From Diphasiastrum complanatum (lineage: Eukaryota > Streptophyta > Lycopodiopsida > Lycopodiales > Lycopodiaceae): 64,000 bases of DNA. Location: the NCBI GenBank assembly GCA_029204225.1, contig MU831826.1, positions 1 through 64,000 of the forward strand. The letters are read 5' to 3'. The translations under genes were made by a program, and so were the position numbers. The first letter of the stretch is position 1. Each line of letters opens with the position of its first letter. Positions 46,795 to 57,930 of the stretch are shown in pieces. Below the pieces are notes generated by a model that was given only the letters and a program-made list of their open reading frames with translations, did no database searches and was not told where the DNA came from.

Positions 46795-48230
46795 CTCTCT
46801 CTTTGCTACCGCTCTCTCTTTGTTTCCCCTCCCTTCACCACCCCCTCTCGCTCGTTCGCTCCCTCCCTCTCTCGTTTGCTGCTCGCAGCACCACTCCCCC
46901 TCTTGCTAGCACCCCCCTGCTCTCTCCTCATCCACCCCCTTCACCTCCCTTCTCATCCCCTCTCTCGCTCCTCACCCGCTCCCTTTCTCACTACCACCGT
47001 GCTGCTCTCTCCCCACCCTCCTTCATCGCCCCACCTCCTTCCTATCCCGTCTACCTCTCTACCTCCCATTACTCCCTCCCTCCCTCCCTGCTGTGATCTC
47101 CACTCCCTCCCCCTTCTCGCTCCCTCCCTCGCTTGCTGTTCCCCCTCCTTGCTCCTCCTCTCCTTCCCCCTTCCCCGCTGCTCATCTCTGCTCGCTCCTT
47201 CCTCCTGCTCGCTGCCCCCCCCCCCCCCCCCCTCCCCCTCCCCCTCTTCATCTCTCGCTCCACCTCCCTCCTTCACTGCTCATCGCCCTGTTGCTCCAGT
47301 TCACCTCCTGCTGCTCGCTGTCATAGCTCCATCTCCCCTCCCCCTTCTCTCACTCGCCAATGTCTGCTTGCTGCCTACCATCGCTGCCATAGCTCCTCTC
47401 TCCTTCATCTTCCAGCTCCCTACTCGCTCCTTCACCCCCTTCTACTCGCTTCTCCCTTCACCTCCCCTCCAGCTCCCAACTCCCTACCTACAACTAAGCT
47501 CCCTCCCTCACCTTCATCCACTCACCTCCATCCCTCCCTTCCCCTGCTCCTTCTCAGCACCTGCCTGCCTGCTCTCCTCTCTCCTCCGCTTCCCCCCTGC
47601 TCGCTTCACCCCCCTCCCCTACTCTCTCTTGCTCCCTTCTCCTCTCTTTGCTGATCCGCTCCTCTCTCTCCTCCGCTTTCCCCTGCTCGCTTCACCCCCC
47701 TCCCCTACTCTCTCTCGTTCCCTTCTCCTCTCTCTGCTGATCCGCTCTCCTCTCTCCTCCGCTTTTCCCCTGCTCGCTTCACCCCCTCCCCTACTCTCTC
47801 TCACTCCCTTCTCCTCTCTCTGCTGATCCGCTCCCCTCTCTCCTCCGCTTCTCCCCTGCTCGTTTCACCCCCCTCCCCTACTCTCTCTCGCTCCCTTCCC
47901 CTGCTCCTTCTCAACACCTGCCTGCCTGCTCCCCTCTCTCCTCAGCTTCTCTCCTGCTCGTTGCCTCCTTCCCCCTTCACATCCCGCACTTCTTCCTACT
48001 CGCTCCACCTCCCTGTTCACCTCCCGGCTCGCTTCACCTCCCTGTCCGCTCCCTTCACCACTCCCTGCTCGTCCTGCTTGCTGCCTGCTGCTCGTCTCCT
48101 TCATAGTCTGTCTGCCTGCTCTGCTCGCTCTTCTCCTTAGCCTGCCTGCCTGCCTGCTCTCTCTCTCTCCTCCGCTCCCTCCCTCGCCTGTTGCTCAACT
48201 CCCTGCTACTCTCGATCTTTTCCCGCACTA
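46795..48230. repeat. 1.4-kb polypyrimidine (C/T) tract
   Basis: Nearly all bases on the plus strand are C or T, built from CTCCCT, CTCTCT, CTGCTCGC and similar words. A tandem of 86-87 bp lies inside (about 47560-47905). Open frames over it are composition artefacts. A tract of this length could form triplex or other non-B structure; that is inference. Confidence 0.9.
47560..47905. repeat. Minisatellite, 86-87-bp unit, about four copies
   Basis: The marker CTGATCCGCTC recurs at about 47650, 47737 and 47823, each followed by CTCTCTCCTCCGCTT and TTCACCCCC blocks; a partial unit precedes it. Confidence 0.8.
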
Positions 48231-48404
48231 TCGCACTCCAGGAACCTGCATCCCAAACTGTGCTCTCTATTCTCCTGCGTATACCATTCCGTCTCTTCTT
48301 CTTTTTTTCAGAGTTGTACTTTTTATTTTTCATTTTTTTTAACTTTTGACGATCTTGTTACCTTCGTTGTTTTTTTTTTACCGTAGTCTCTTCTTTTATA
48401 AAAC

Positions 48405-48700
48405 AACAAACTTTTGTAGAGGCCTCTGAAGTTCCATCTTAGTCTCACTAAGACCAGGACACAGAGAAATCTGCAAGAGTTTGTTGTCCAAAAATAAATA
48501 AATAATAAAAAAAAAAACCAATAACTTCTGTAGAGGCCTCTGAAGTTCCATCTTAGTCTCACTAAGACCAAGACACAGAGAAATCTGCAAGAGTTTGTTG
48601 TCAAAAAAAAAAAAAAGCACAACAAACTTTTGTAGAGGCCTCTGAAGTTTCATCTTCGTCTCACTAAGACCAGGACACAGAGAAATCTGCAAGGGTTTAT
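48405..48700. repeat. Three tandem copies of an 80-bp unit separated by A-rich spacers
   Basis: The block TGTAGAGGCCTCTGAAGTT starts at 48415, 48529 and 48631. Each copy is followed by the same 60 bases ending AATCTGCAAGRGTTT. Spacers are A-rich (AAATAAATAAATAATAA and poly-A). The copies differ at only a few positions, so amplification is fairly recent. Confidence 0.85.
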
Positions 48701-48734
48701 TTTTCTATAAAAATAAAAATAAAAATAAAAATAC

Positions 48735-48905
48735 GAATTGGGCCATTAGCCTCGTTGGGAAGTGACCCTATCTCTGATAGCTCCTCCCACGACCGTCGAA
48801 GGCCCTTTTCTATAAAAACTATTATAATAATTTTTAGCCCAAGCCTCTTTGGTAAGTGACTTTATCTTTGATAGACTCCTCCCAAGACTGCCAAGGATAA
48901 AACGA
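48735..48905. repeat. Degenerate tandem pair
   Basis: Two units share TTAGCC, GGKAAGTGAC, TATCTYTGATAG and CTCCTCCCA blocks, at about 48747-48802 and 48833-48895. Origin unknown. 48906-49250 shows no gene and leads into the gag fossil. Confidence 0.5.
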
Positions 48906-49257
48906 GTTATAGTTGGTACTGAAAAATCCTTCTATAAACTTGCGAAGAGGTGTCAAAAAGTAGTTTTTTGAAGCAAAACTAACCCTTTGCCAAAAAAACC
49001 TACATAAGTACTTTTCCAATAATCATCCCTCATCATAAGACTTTCGCTAGAAGGGCATAATTGAATTTATTTATAAAATCTACCCTTGCCCAAACCGCGA
49101 AGGTTCTAGACTGAGGAATATTTTTACTTTTTCTTTTCTTCTTCCATCTCCTCATTATCAATTCCCTCATATACATTTCAGAAACTGCATTTCCCAATCT
49201 CTCTCTCGTACATCACCACACCACTCCATATCATTTTCATCTTGCACACAGCAGGCC

Positions 49258-51056
49258 ATGGCAATTTATGAGCAGCTTGCCCAAATTTTGATGCTTTCCG
49301 AAGAAACTCTCAAGGACTACACTGCACAATTTGCCAAGATGGCGAGAGATTGGAATTCTGGTCTTCCTAGTCACCACAAAATGGCATTTTTCTATGCGGA
49401 TTATCGCACAAGATCAAGATTGGTATGTCACCCTTTACATCATATACCAGTCCAAACGAACTTTGTAAGACAGCCGCTATTGCAGAAGTACAGATCTCGC
49501 ACACACCATCACAGCCCATATCCAACATTCAAACAATCAGGGATGATAGAGCATCTAATCCACAAGATGTCACAGACAACACTAGCCAAAGTACTAGCAA
49601 CACGGACGATCAGATGCAAGTTGTCAGTGACACCGATGAGATGTGTAGTCAATTTGATTACCTCCCAGAACCACAAATTGCCAATCGGAAGATCCGACCA
49701 CCGGGCCAGTGCCATTATTGTTTTGGAAAACATCCAATACCTCAAAGTCCAGTTCGGAATCCAAGATTACGAAATCAATGCAATAAGGGAATTCTGGAGA
49801 GTGGAAATCAATCAACAAAGCCCTCATCTATGCCATCTAGCTTGCCATCAGATCACTCCTCCAAAGAAAATGGATCGGTCTCAGAACTTTCAGAATCTTC
49901 TCTAGTGGCTAGGCAAAGTTCGGTGGAAGTATTGGTTATATCAGCGAGCGGACTATCCCAGGCAGGGGAAGTTCAAACTGGCTCACCACTATATTACGTG
50001 GAAGGGATCAAAGGAGACTTGATACCGGTGTAAGCGCATCAATTTAGAGGTGACAGAATCTTACACACGGTACGGTGTTTCGGATGTGGAGGTAAACATC
50101 ATAGATTAGAATGTCCACACCGAAATTATCTGTCCTCCTTTTATCCTTGGTGTGAACAATGCGGCATCAATCACCCATGTCGTGATTGTCTACTAAGAGA
50201 CCCAAGAAAAGCCGTTATGACTCCTACCTACTTGAATCGGCAACCTACATATGACCATGCAAATCCACCAACCGACAAGCTGCACTACAAATGCAAGCTT
50301 CTAGTGCCACCTGGTTACGAAGCAGATGTGGATGGAAGGAATGAGAGAAAGATCCAGAAACAAGTTGACATGGCCACACATGAATCACCAACACCACAGA
50401 AGATAGAGTGGGTAAAATCTAGCCAACCAGGGGTAGCGAAAGAAGTCAAGAAATTGGCAACAGATGCAATCCAGCAGATTCTACCAAGCCTCATTAAACA
50501 AATGCTGCCACAACTTCTAGTGGATGAATTACAAAGGGACCTCATGTCAACCATGCAACTTGAAGGCAAACTGATTACCAGTCAACGCAACGATCCATCT
50601 GTACCACCTTCTAGAGAGCAGTCCATTGAGAAAGGAAAGACTAAGGTGGGAGATTGTCCTCTGATTTCAACGCCAATCATAAGCAAGATCCAACCACAAT
50701 CGGAATGTTCCACTCAACATCTGGCCACCACAAAGCTACATCAGGACATCACATTGCTTGGACGGCCAAATCCAGGGAATCCAAGCCCAAAATGGCCAAT
50801 TGCACAGCAAGAACCAGAACCTATAATGACAAAGCCTTGTCGTAAATCTATGATATTGACTGTTGAGGAAAGTCGTCAGGCTGATGCATACTTCGAATAC
50901 CTGGACAGACAAGAGCATCAAGCAAACGGGGAGTCCATGACATTGGGACCATTTATGCCGATCTATGAGGATCCTCAGATGGCATACCTCGACTACCCAA
51001 TTGTCAATGAACAAGGTTATCCGGAATGGCCACCAGACCCTTATGGGTGTTATTGA
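49258..51056 (+). mobile_element. Ty3/gypsy-type gag fossil with two zinc knuckles
   Basis: An initial Gag-like stretch (from MAIYEQLAQILM at 49258) and Ser/Pro/Gln-rich linkers are followed by two knuckles near 50070-50200 (CFGCGGKHHRLEC and CEQCGINHPCRDC) and a long open region at 50217-51056 with a proline-rich end. Protease and later domains are not present before 51300. Broken, with a few breaks. Similar in style to the fossil at 39440-41045. Confidence 0.6.
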
Positions 51057-51299
51057 AAATCTGGCAAGTCCAAGTTCTTGCTGATCGCCATCATCCAATA
51101 AAGCCTCAGGTTTTACGTAAGCGAATTTTATCCACGCTTTACCTAAAGCACCCATGTCTCAGCAATAAAAGAACCGACAACAGTGCCCCTTCACGACAGC
51201 TGCAGCCTAGTGCCGAGGGACCGACACTACTTTGGGCTGTGGAACCTGTTGTGGGTATTTCTTGTACAATAATGAACAAGTGAGTCCCACCACTTGAAA

Positions 51300-51716
51300 T
51301 ACTATTGGCCAAGCCTTACCTAGTGGACCTTGCCACAGTGTAGCGTACAGTTAGAATAATAAGTGTGAGGGCACTGGCGTCCTGCGTGTGTAAGCCCAAC
51401 CCAATGAGCAAGCAAAATGGTTAGGTAGAACTTGAATAAAAGACTTGGGGCCTTAGTTAGAATAAATTAATTAAAAAGCCCAAAGTCAAGTTCATAAGGT
51501 TCTAAGTTAAAAGGAAACCTCTCAAACTCACATGAATCATGTGAGTTTGGCCCTTTTTCTAATGAACCATTAGATTGAAGTTCAATTAGTTTGAAGGGCT
51601 AGGATGCCATTGTAAATAGGCCAATGAGAGCCAAGATGGCCCTCTCTCCTCAACTATATAAGGAGGCCATTTTCCATTGTACTTATCTTCATCTTTCTCA
51701 ATAAAACTCTCCTTCT
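51300..51716 (+). mobile_element. LTR-like tract with palindrome, TATA box and poly-A signal
   Basis: It follows the gag fossil. It holds a perfect 12-bp inverted repeat around AAT (51523-51549), a TATATAAGG box at about 51655 and AATAAA at about 51700, in the order expected of U3 to R. No second copy was found, so LTR status is inferred. Confidence 0.4.
51523..51549. promoter_or_regulatory. Perfect 27-bp palindrome
   Basis: CAAACTCACATG, spacer AAT, then CATGTGAGTTTG. Twelve pairs match without error, about 105 bp upstream of a TATA box. It could be a dimeric transcription-factor site or a hairpin. Confidence 0.6.

Positions 51717-51717
<1 letters not shown>

Positions 51718-51803
<86 letters not shown>
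51718..51803. repeat. (CT)n microsatellite
   Basis: About 43 uninterrupted CT units directly after the LTR-like tract. Confidence 0.95.
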
Positions 51804-51805
<2 letters not shown>

Positions 51806-51883
51806 CAAGATTGATTAGTGCATAGCTATGGGTAGGCGCTCGAGCCCCTATAGCCCCAACCATCCTTGGTGAACTCTCTTCGC

Positions 51884-51887
<4 letters not shown>

Positions 51888-51956
<69 letters not shown>
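51888..51956. repeat. (CT)n microsatellite
   Basis: About 34 CT units, followed by interrupted CT-rich sequence to about 52030. Confidence 0.95.
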
Positions 51957-51959
<3 letters not shown>

Positions 51960-52015
51960 CTCTCCTCTCTCTAAACTCTCTCTCTTCTCTCCTCTCTCTC
52001 ATCACTCCTTCATCT

Positions 52016-53796
52016 CTATCTCCCTTCTCTCTTGACCTCCTTAGCAGTAGTAATAGCTAGTGCCGAAAATTTCAAGACCTCGAAACTAGCACGAAAGCGA
52101 CGATCAACTAAGAAATCTCGAAAGTTGAAGACTGATTCTAGCGACAGTAATGATGATTCAGATTCTGATTCAAGTACTAGTTCTTCAAGCTTGGAATCTG
52201 AAAGCAGCGATTCATTAGAATCAGAAGCTGACAAAGGAGAGAGAAAGAATAAATGACGAACTAAACGAAAGGACGACACGAAAGTTGTCGAGGATAAGTC
52301 GTCAACTTCTAAAGTTGAAAAGCTTTGGAAGAGTAATATGGCTGACCTTAATAAAAAGTTTAATGACTTGAAAGTGCAGATCTCTGAAATTGCAGATAAA
52401 AGACCGAAAGCGTCTTCTTCCAACTCAGGAATGTGGTGTACGAAATGTGGAACTTCAGGACACACCAAAGAAGACTGCACCACTGTGAATGTCAAATACA
52501 TTGAAGATCCTGCCCAGGAGGTACTTTTTATTTTTTAAAATGATGCGACTACTAACTATGTTCAGGGTACTGCAGCATCAGCTCAGCAGGACAGACCCAA
52601 GTTCGCACCAAGAAGACATAATCCTCCTGAATTTGTTGGACCAGCGAAGTCTCAAACCGCGACTTAACTAGTGTCGGGCAACTGCTATAGCTGTGGAGAG
52701 CCGAGACATTTTTCACTTGACTCTCCTCAACCGCGAAAGTCGATTGGTTATGTACCGTTATTCTCAAACTACAGAGAGCCTGGTCACAAATATCCTGACT
52801 GCCCTCAGCCACAGAAGCCGCGACCCAAGTATCAGTATGTAGCAACACCAGCTGCTACAGATTCGAAAGCGAAAGCTTCTATTGATGCTGTTGTGCAAAG
52901 AATTGATGTTATTGAAGAAAAATTGGTGAAGATAGAAGATCAGTCCTAGCCAAGTGACGTGGAGAAGATATTTAAAGTCACAAAGAGAAGAAAAAGCTCC
53001 TCGAAACCTGACCAGAAATCTTCGACGAAGTGCAGAAAATCCTCGAAGAAGAAATCTTCTAGCAAGACGACGAATAAATCTACGACTAAAGAAGATCTCA
53101 AAGATGACCCCGACTATGACCGCAATGTTGCGAAGTTGTTTGCAAAAGATATCTCATCAGAGGCGAAAGAAATTATCAATGCTGAACTTCAGTCAACTGT
53201 TGTAGAGAAGGTGGTCACTTTCGAGGAAGGGGACGACGAAATCACGAAGACAAAATTGTCTAGTGCTATTATCGATAAGCCAATCTCGAAATCGAAGATG
53301 AAAGACTATGACATCGTGACTGATATTGGATCACTTTGTCCGAATATTACTTTTGAGCAGCTGCTGGCAGATAACACTTATTACAGAAAGCAACTGAAAG
53401 GTCTTTTTGCCTCGAAAAAGAAGAATTTTTTTTTTTTCCAGATGCTGGTGTTCTGTCTATTGATTTAGGTGATCTCGGTGCACCTGAAATTGATATTACC
53501 ATTGTGGGATGCCTGATAGAAAAAGTGCCAATTGACTTTGGTTCCAGCGTGAACATAATAACAGAAGATACAACTCATGCTTTGGGGCTGATTGACATTC
53601 AACTGACACAGCGAAACATCAAGTTAGCTGATTCGACACGATGAAAACCTGTTGGAGAATTGAAGGATGTCACTGTTTACATTCAAGCCAAGCCATTCAC
53701 AATGAATTTCATAGTTATCAAACCACTCGATTTGTCATCTTATTCTGTGCTGATTGGACGACCTTGGCTTTATCAATCAAATGCAAGTGTTCATTT
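52016..53796 (+). mobile_element. Athila/Tat-like Ty3 gag-protease fossil
   Basis: Parts: an acidic Ser/Asp-rich stretch (52130-52250), zinc knuckle CTKCGTSGHTKEDC (about 52440-52480), two further knuckle-like blocks (CYSCGEPRHF, then a partial one near 52770), a Lys/Ser-rich region, and a retropepsin-like domain (about 53460-53796; VPIDFGSSVNIIT with the D-x-G-S-S active block, then LIGRPWLY). It has several breaks. It is interrupted at 53797 by another LTR element and may be of the same lineage as the minus-strand pol fossil at 13599-19835. Confidence 0.75.
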
Positions 53797-56700
53797 TGTG
53801 CAAAAAGTACAAAAAGGACCAAGAGTGGATCCTAATCTGATCCTCAAGAGAGATTGGTTGTTAGATTACTTGATCTATCAATCTACTTCAGATTAAGATC
53901 AATCTAGATCAATTCTAGACACAAAATCCTAACAAGAACAATCATTAATTGAAGGTAAGTGTACTTTATGGTTTCACATGTGTGAAACATTGTTTGAGTA
54001 TGGAATCCAACCTGAAAATAAAGTACACATTGATAGAACCTCAAAACAATCAAAACAAATGTAGACAAATGGAGAGAATCACTCAAAATTGCTTCCAAAA
54101 CCAAGATTGGTGTCTCACATTGATTATGGCCAAATGTGGTTCTATATATACAATAAGTGAGAGCTCGTGGTACTGATCATCCCTATGATTCCACATGTGT
54201 GAAGGTGCTTTGTCATATGATGATTCATCATGCAAAACTGACACTTGGACAAAACCTTCTATTTTGAGCACTTTTGGTCCATTTTCCTTCTATATGGAGA
54301 TCTACTTGGAAATCTTCTAGAAGTCAAAATTTGCCTACTTCAGCTTGTTCCACACATGTGAGCTGTCCTCTACACATGGGATATGACACCTAACCAAAGG
54401 ATGTGTCTCATGCAATCAATAGATTGATGCCATGTGTCATATGTCTAGAAAAACTAGTTTTTGGCCTTTTTAGCCACTAGAACTTGAATTAAATCATATG
54501 TACAACCTATATGATTATGGTACATGACAAGTACATTATTTTAACATGTGGGAACAGGCTCCACACATGTGTAATCATCCTATATACATGATTTTTATAC
54601 CAAGCTTATTTTTGCATTTTTCACACTCCTCAAAAATCTAGCTTGATGGAAAATATGATGATCTTGAACTTGACTCCATGGGCTGAATCGGTCTTTGCTG
54701 GTTCAAAAGGTGTGAAGATCAGCCAACGAGTTTGATGTTGATCTGAAATCACCATATCCATGATAGTGCTTCTTTAATGTTGACATCTTTGATGAGCTTG
54801 AGGGCTTTGCACCATCCTAGCACCTCCAAAATTGATCCCTTCCAAATTTCATGTAGATGCTTGACCTTGAGGCTTGCTCCTTCTTCATGTGCATGCTCCA
54901 TGAGAAAATAAAGATTTCTTTTTGATTTATTAGGATCACAAAGATCTAACATCATGTTACCATGATCTAGAGAATTAGACTCATCCAAATTGGCAAGACT
55001 ATGCATGCTATAATAACAAAGTGTTTGCATCATATCTTCATACTTGTTTACCATGCTATTCTCAGATCCAATCATAAGTATCTTTAGAAGATGATTCACT
55101 TACTCTCATAAAGAGTTTACAATTTGCCTCAATACAAATTTTCAAACTATGAGTGAACAAATCACTTTTGCTCTTACATAACTCAAGAGCATACATTTGA
55201 TGAAATAACCATTTGCTTTCTAATTGATTTAAAATCAATTTCAACCTTTTAAGAACATCAACTATGTTCTCAAGAGAGACTTCATACTCAACTAGTATGG
55301 CTTTAAATTTTGAGATGCAATGATCTCACTAAAGCAAATTGATTTATCAAATGACATAGGAGAAGTAAGTATGAGATGTATACCACATGAGGTATGCTCC
55401 TCTTTCCCTTGAAATGTGAGCCACATGGACTCAACCATGTTTCTTGAGATTCTTTTTGGAATCACAATTTGAGAATGTCTCTCCTCCTCAATCCTTGACG
55501 TACTTGAACCTTGAGAAGGAATCTCCTCCTCAATCCTTGGCACACTTGAACCTTGAGATGACTCCTTAAGATCCTCTACATGATGCTCCTTTTTGATGGA
55601 AATCCGAGACCTCCATGTCTCATAATGATCACAACAATCATGACCATTCAATATGCACTTCCTATGATTATCAAGATTACTTATGCTAGAAACATAAGTC
55701 CAAAAATCACCACAACTTGGCATGATTTTTTTAATATTGAAATCAAAAGGTATTTCCATGTCAATAAGGCTAACTACTTGCTTATGGATATAAGTGTCCA
55801 CTTTGGATGCTTCACTTATTCTCATAAGAAGTTTACAACTTGAGTGCAACCTTTGTGACAAGGGAGGTTGCACTCAAGACCCTTTCTTTCCTTCAATAGG
55901 ATGCCACCTATTGATGCCATGTGAATAAAAACCTGTCATATGATTCTACAAATGTAATTTGTGACTCTCAAGAGACTAGATCCGAACATCTTCAACAATC
56001 TAGAAGGATCTACAAAAGATCTAGCTCACAAACCTAAGAATCAATCTTTACATTGATGACTAGTCACTTGGAAACTTTGCTTTGATCACTAAGACAAAAG
56101 CATACAATCTTTGAATCAAATCACAAAAGAAATCAGATCCAATCTCCTATTGGCCTCATCAAATACCAATGATTCTTTCTTTTGAAAGTTGAAATGGATA
56201 TGAAAAGATTTGACACCTAGATTTTCCTTTTCACTTGACTAGTTCTCTCAACACTTGAGATTCTTGAACAAAAGATGGGTTTTGTTTCAAATACATGAAA
56301 ATCAAACTTAATCACTTCTTTTGGACTCACTCTTGACCCAAATAATCTCACACTTGAGATTTAGAATGAATTTGATTTGATTTGACAACAAACTATACCG
56401 CCAATTTTTCACAAAGCTTAAAAAATTAGACAACTAGAGATTCACAAAGATCTCAACTATGCATGAATACTCAAATATGGACTCCTCCTCATTCTAGACA
56501 TCCAATGGGATCTCAAATTGACCCTCACACTCTCACAAAGAAAGTTGAATAGAACTAATTTGAGTTTCATACATACTATGTCAATTTTTGCTCAATAAAT
56601 TGAATTCAATCACTCCTATTGGATTCCACCAATTACTCTACTTTTTAAGACTTGGAATGAAATTCAAAATCAAAAGTTGTGATTTTTCTCACTAAGATAT

Positions 56701-57736
56701 TGTGCTTCAAAGAGCTAATGCCACTTAGAAAGATTTGATCACCTAGAAGAATACAAATTCTCCACCATTAACAACACAAAATGAGCTTCTAGATCTTGCC
56801 TTCTACAAAGGAAGGAACTCTTAGAAAATTGGATCTCTCTCTACACATTTTCCATAGACACCTTAATGACTCTTTTCAAACCTCACAAACACTCAAACAA
56901 ATTGAGTAGGATTGAATAATGTGACTTGGATCTCAATCTCTTTTCTAGAACTTTCAATTGAAGCCAATCTATGTCAAATTCTACAAAAGATTTGCATAGA
57001 TGTTCTATATGCACTAGAAACTCTCAAAGGTTTCACTTTGACAGATCCAAAATCAGAGATAATCACTTAATGCACCTAATTCAAGCTTCAAATTTAATTT
57101 CTTGGCTGATCTAATCCAAGAACCAATCAAGGTATTAGATTCTCTATAGAAAATGCTTGATTTCGCACGAAAAATCACTCAAATTGGGTATGTGAGTCAA
57201 ATTCTACAAATTTTTGAAATTTATAAAATCAGAGATGTACGGCCTCACACGTGTGAAAAGGGTTCCTACAGCCCACAACAAGATTTGGACCAAAAATTTT
57301 GAGGATAGCTATCAAATCCAACTTGCTACCCAAAATTTGACTAGTTTCCAAAAAACTGCTAATTTTGGCTTTGATTTGGATTAACTCTATCAATTTCAAC
57401 AAAACCTCTTGTACTAGGCTCCGATACCATGTGCAAAAAGTACAAAAAGGACCAAGAGTGGATCCTAATCTGATCCTCAAGAGGGATTGGTTGTCAGATT
57501 ACTTGATCTATCAATCTACTTCAGATTAAGATCAATCTAGATCAATTCTAGACACAAAATCCTAACAAGAACAATCATTAATTGAAGGTAAGTGTACTTT
57601 ATGGTTTCACATGTGTGAAACACTGTTTGAGTACGGAATCCAACATGAAAATAAAGTACACATTGATAGAACCTCAAAACAATCAAAACAAATGTAAACA
57701 AATGGAGAGAATCACTCAAAATTGCTTCCAAAACCA
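53797..57736 (-). mobile_element. 3.9-kb LTR element, largely non-coding, inserted into the Ty3 fossil
   Basis: A 307-bp direct repeat bounds it (53797-54103 and 57430-57736). In minus sense it ends TTTTTGCACA and is followed at the right copy by the primer site TGGTATCGGAGCC (57417-57429), so the right copy is the 5' LTR. At the left copy the repeat continues into a U3-like segment with a TATATATA box (54108-54625), preceded by a purine-rich GAGGAG. The interior (54626-57416) holds minus-strand open stretches at 54749-55099, 55062-55244 and 55292-55873 with repeated SSQGSS-type words and no recognisable retroelement domain. It is therefore a LARD-like non-autonomous element or an unfamiliar one. 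No target duplication was found. Confidence 0.7.
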
Positions 57737-57892
57737 AGCACAACAATGAGCGTGAAATGTTGCACAAAGCATGGATGTTGCCCAAAATATTTGATCAAAT
57801 GGTCAAAGTTATATTAAAAGTCAAAAGTCAAAATTTTTTAATCTTGGGGCCAAAATGGGCAATGCTTTGAAGATACAGGCCTCGCTCTCTCT

Positions 57893-57930
<38 letters not shown>

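Noticed and set aside
46876-47826. Longest open frame in the window (316 codons) on the plus strand, with opposite-strand Arg/Glu/Gly-rich frames
   Set aside because: It lies wholly inside the polypyrimidine tract. The Leu/Pro/Ser-only content follows from C/T composition.
51654-52060. Frames of repeated Arg-Glu or Leu-Ser across the CT microsatellites
   Set aside because: Dinucleotide repeat translation, not a gene.
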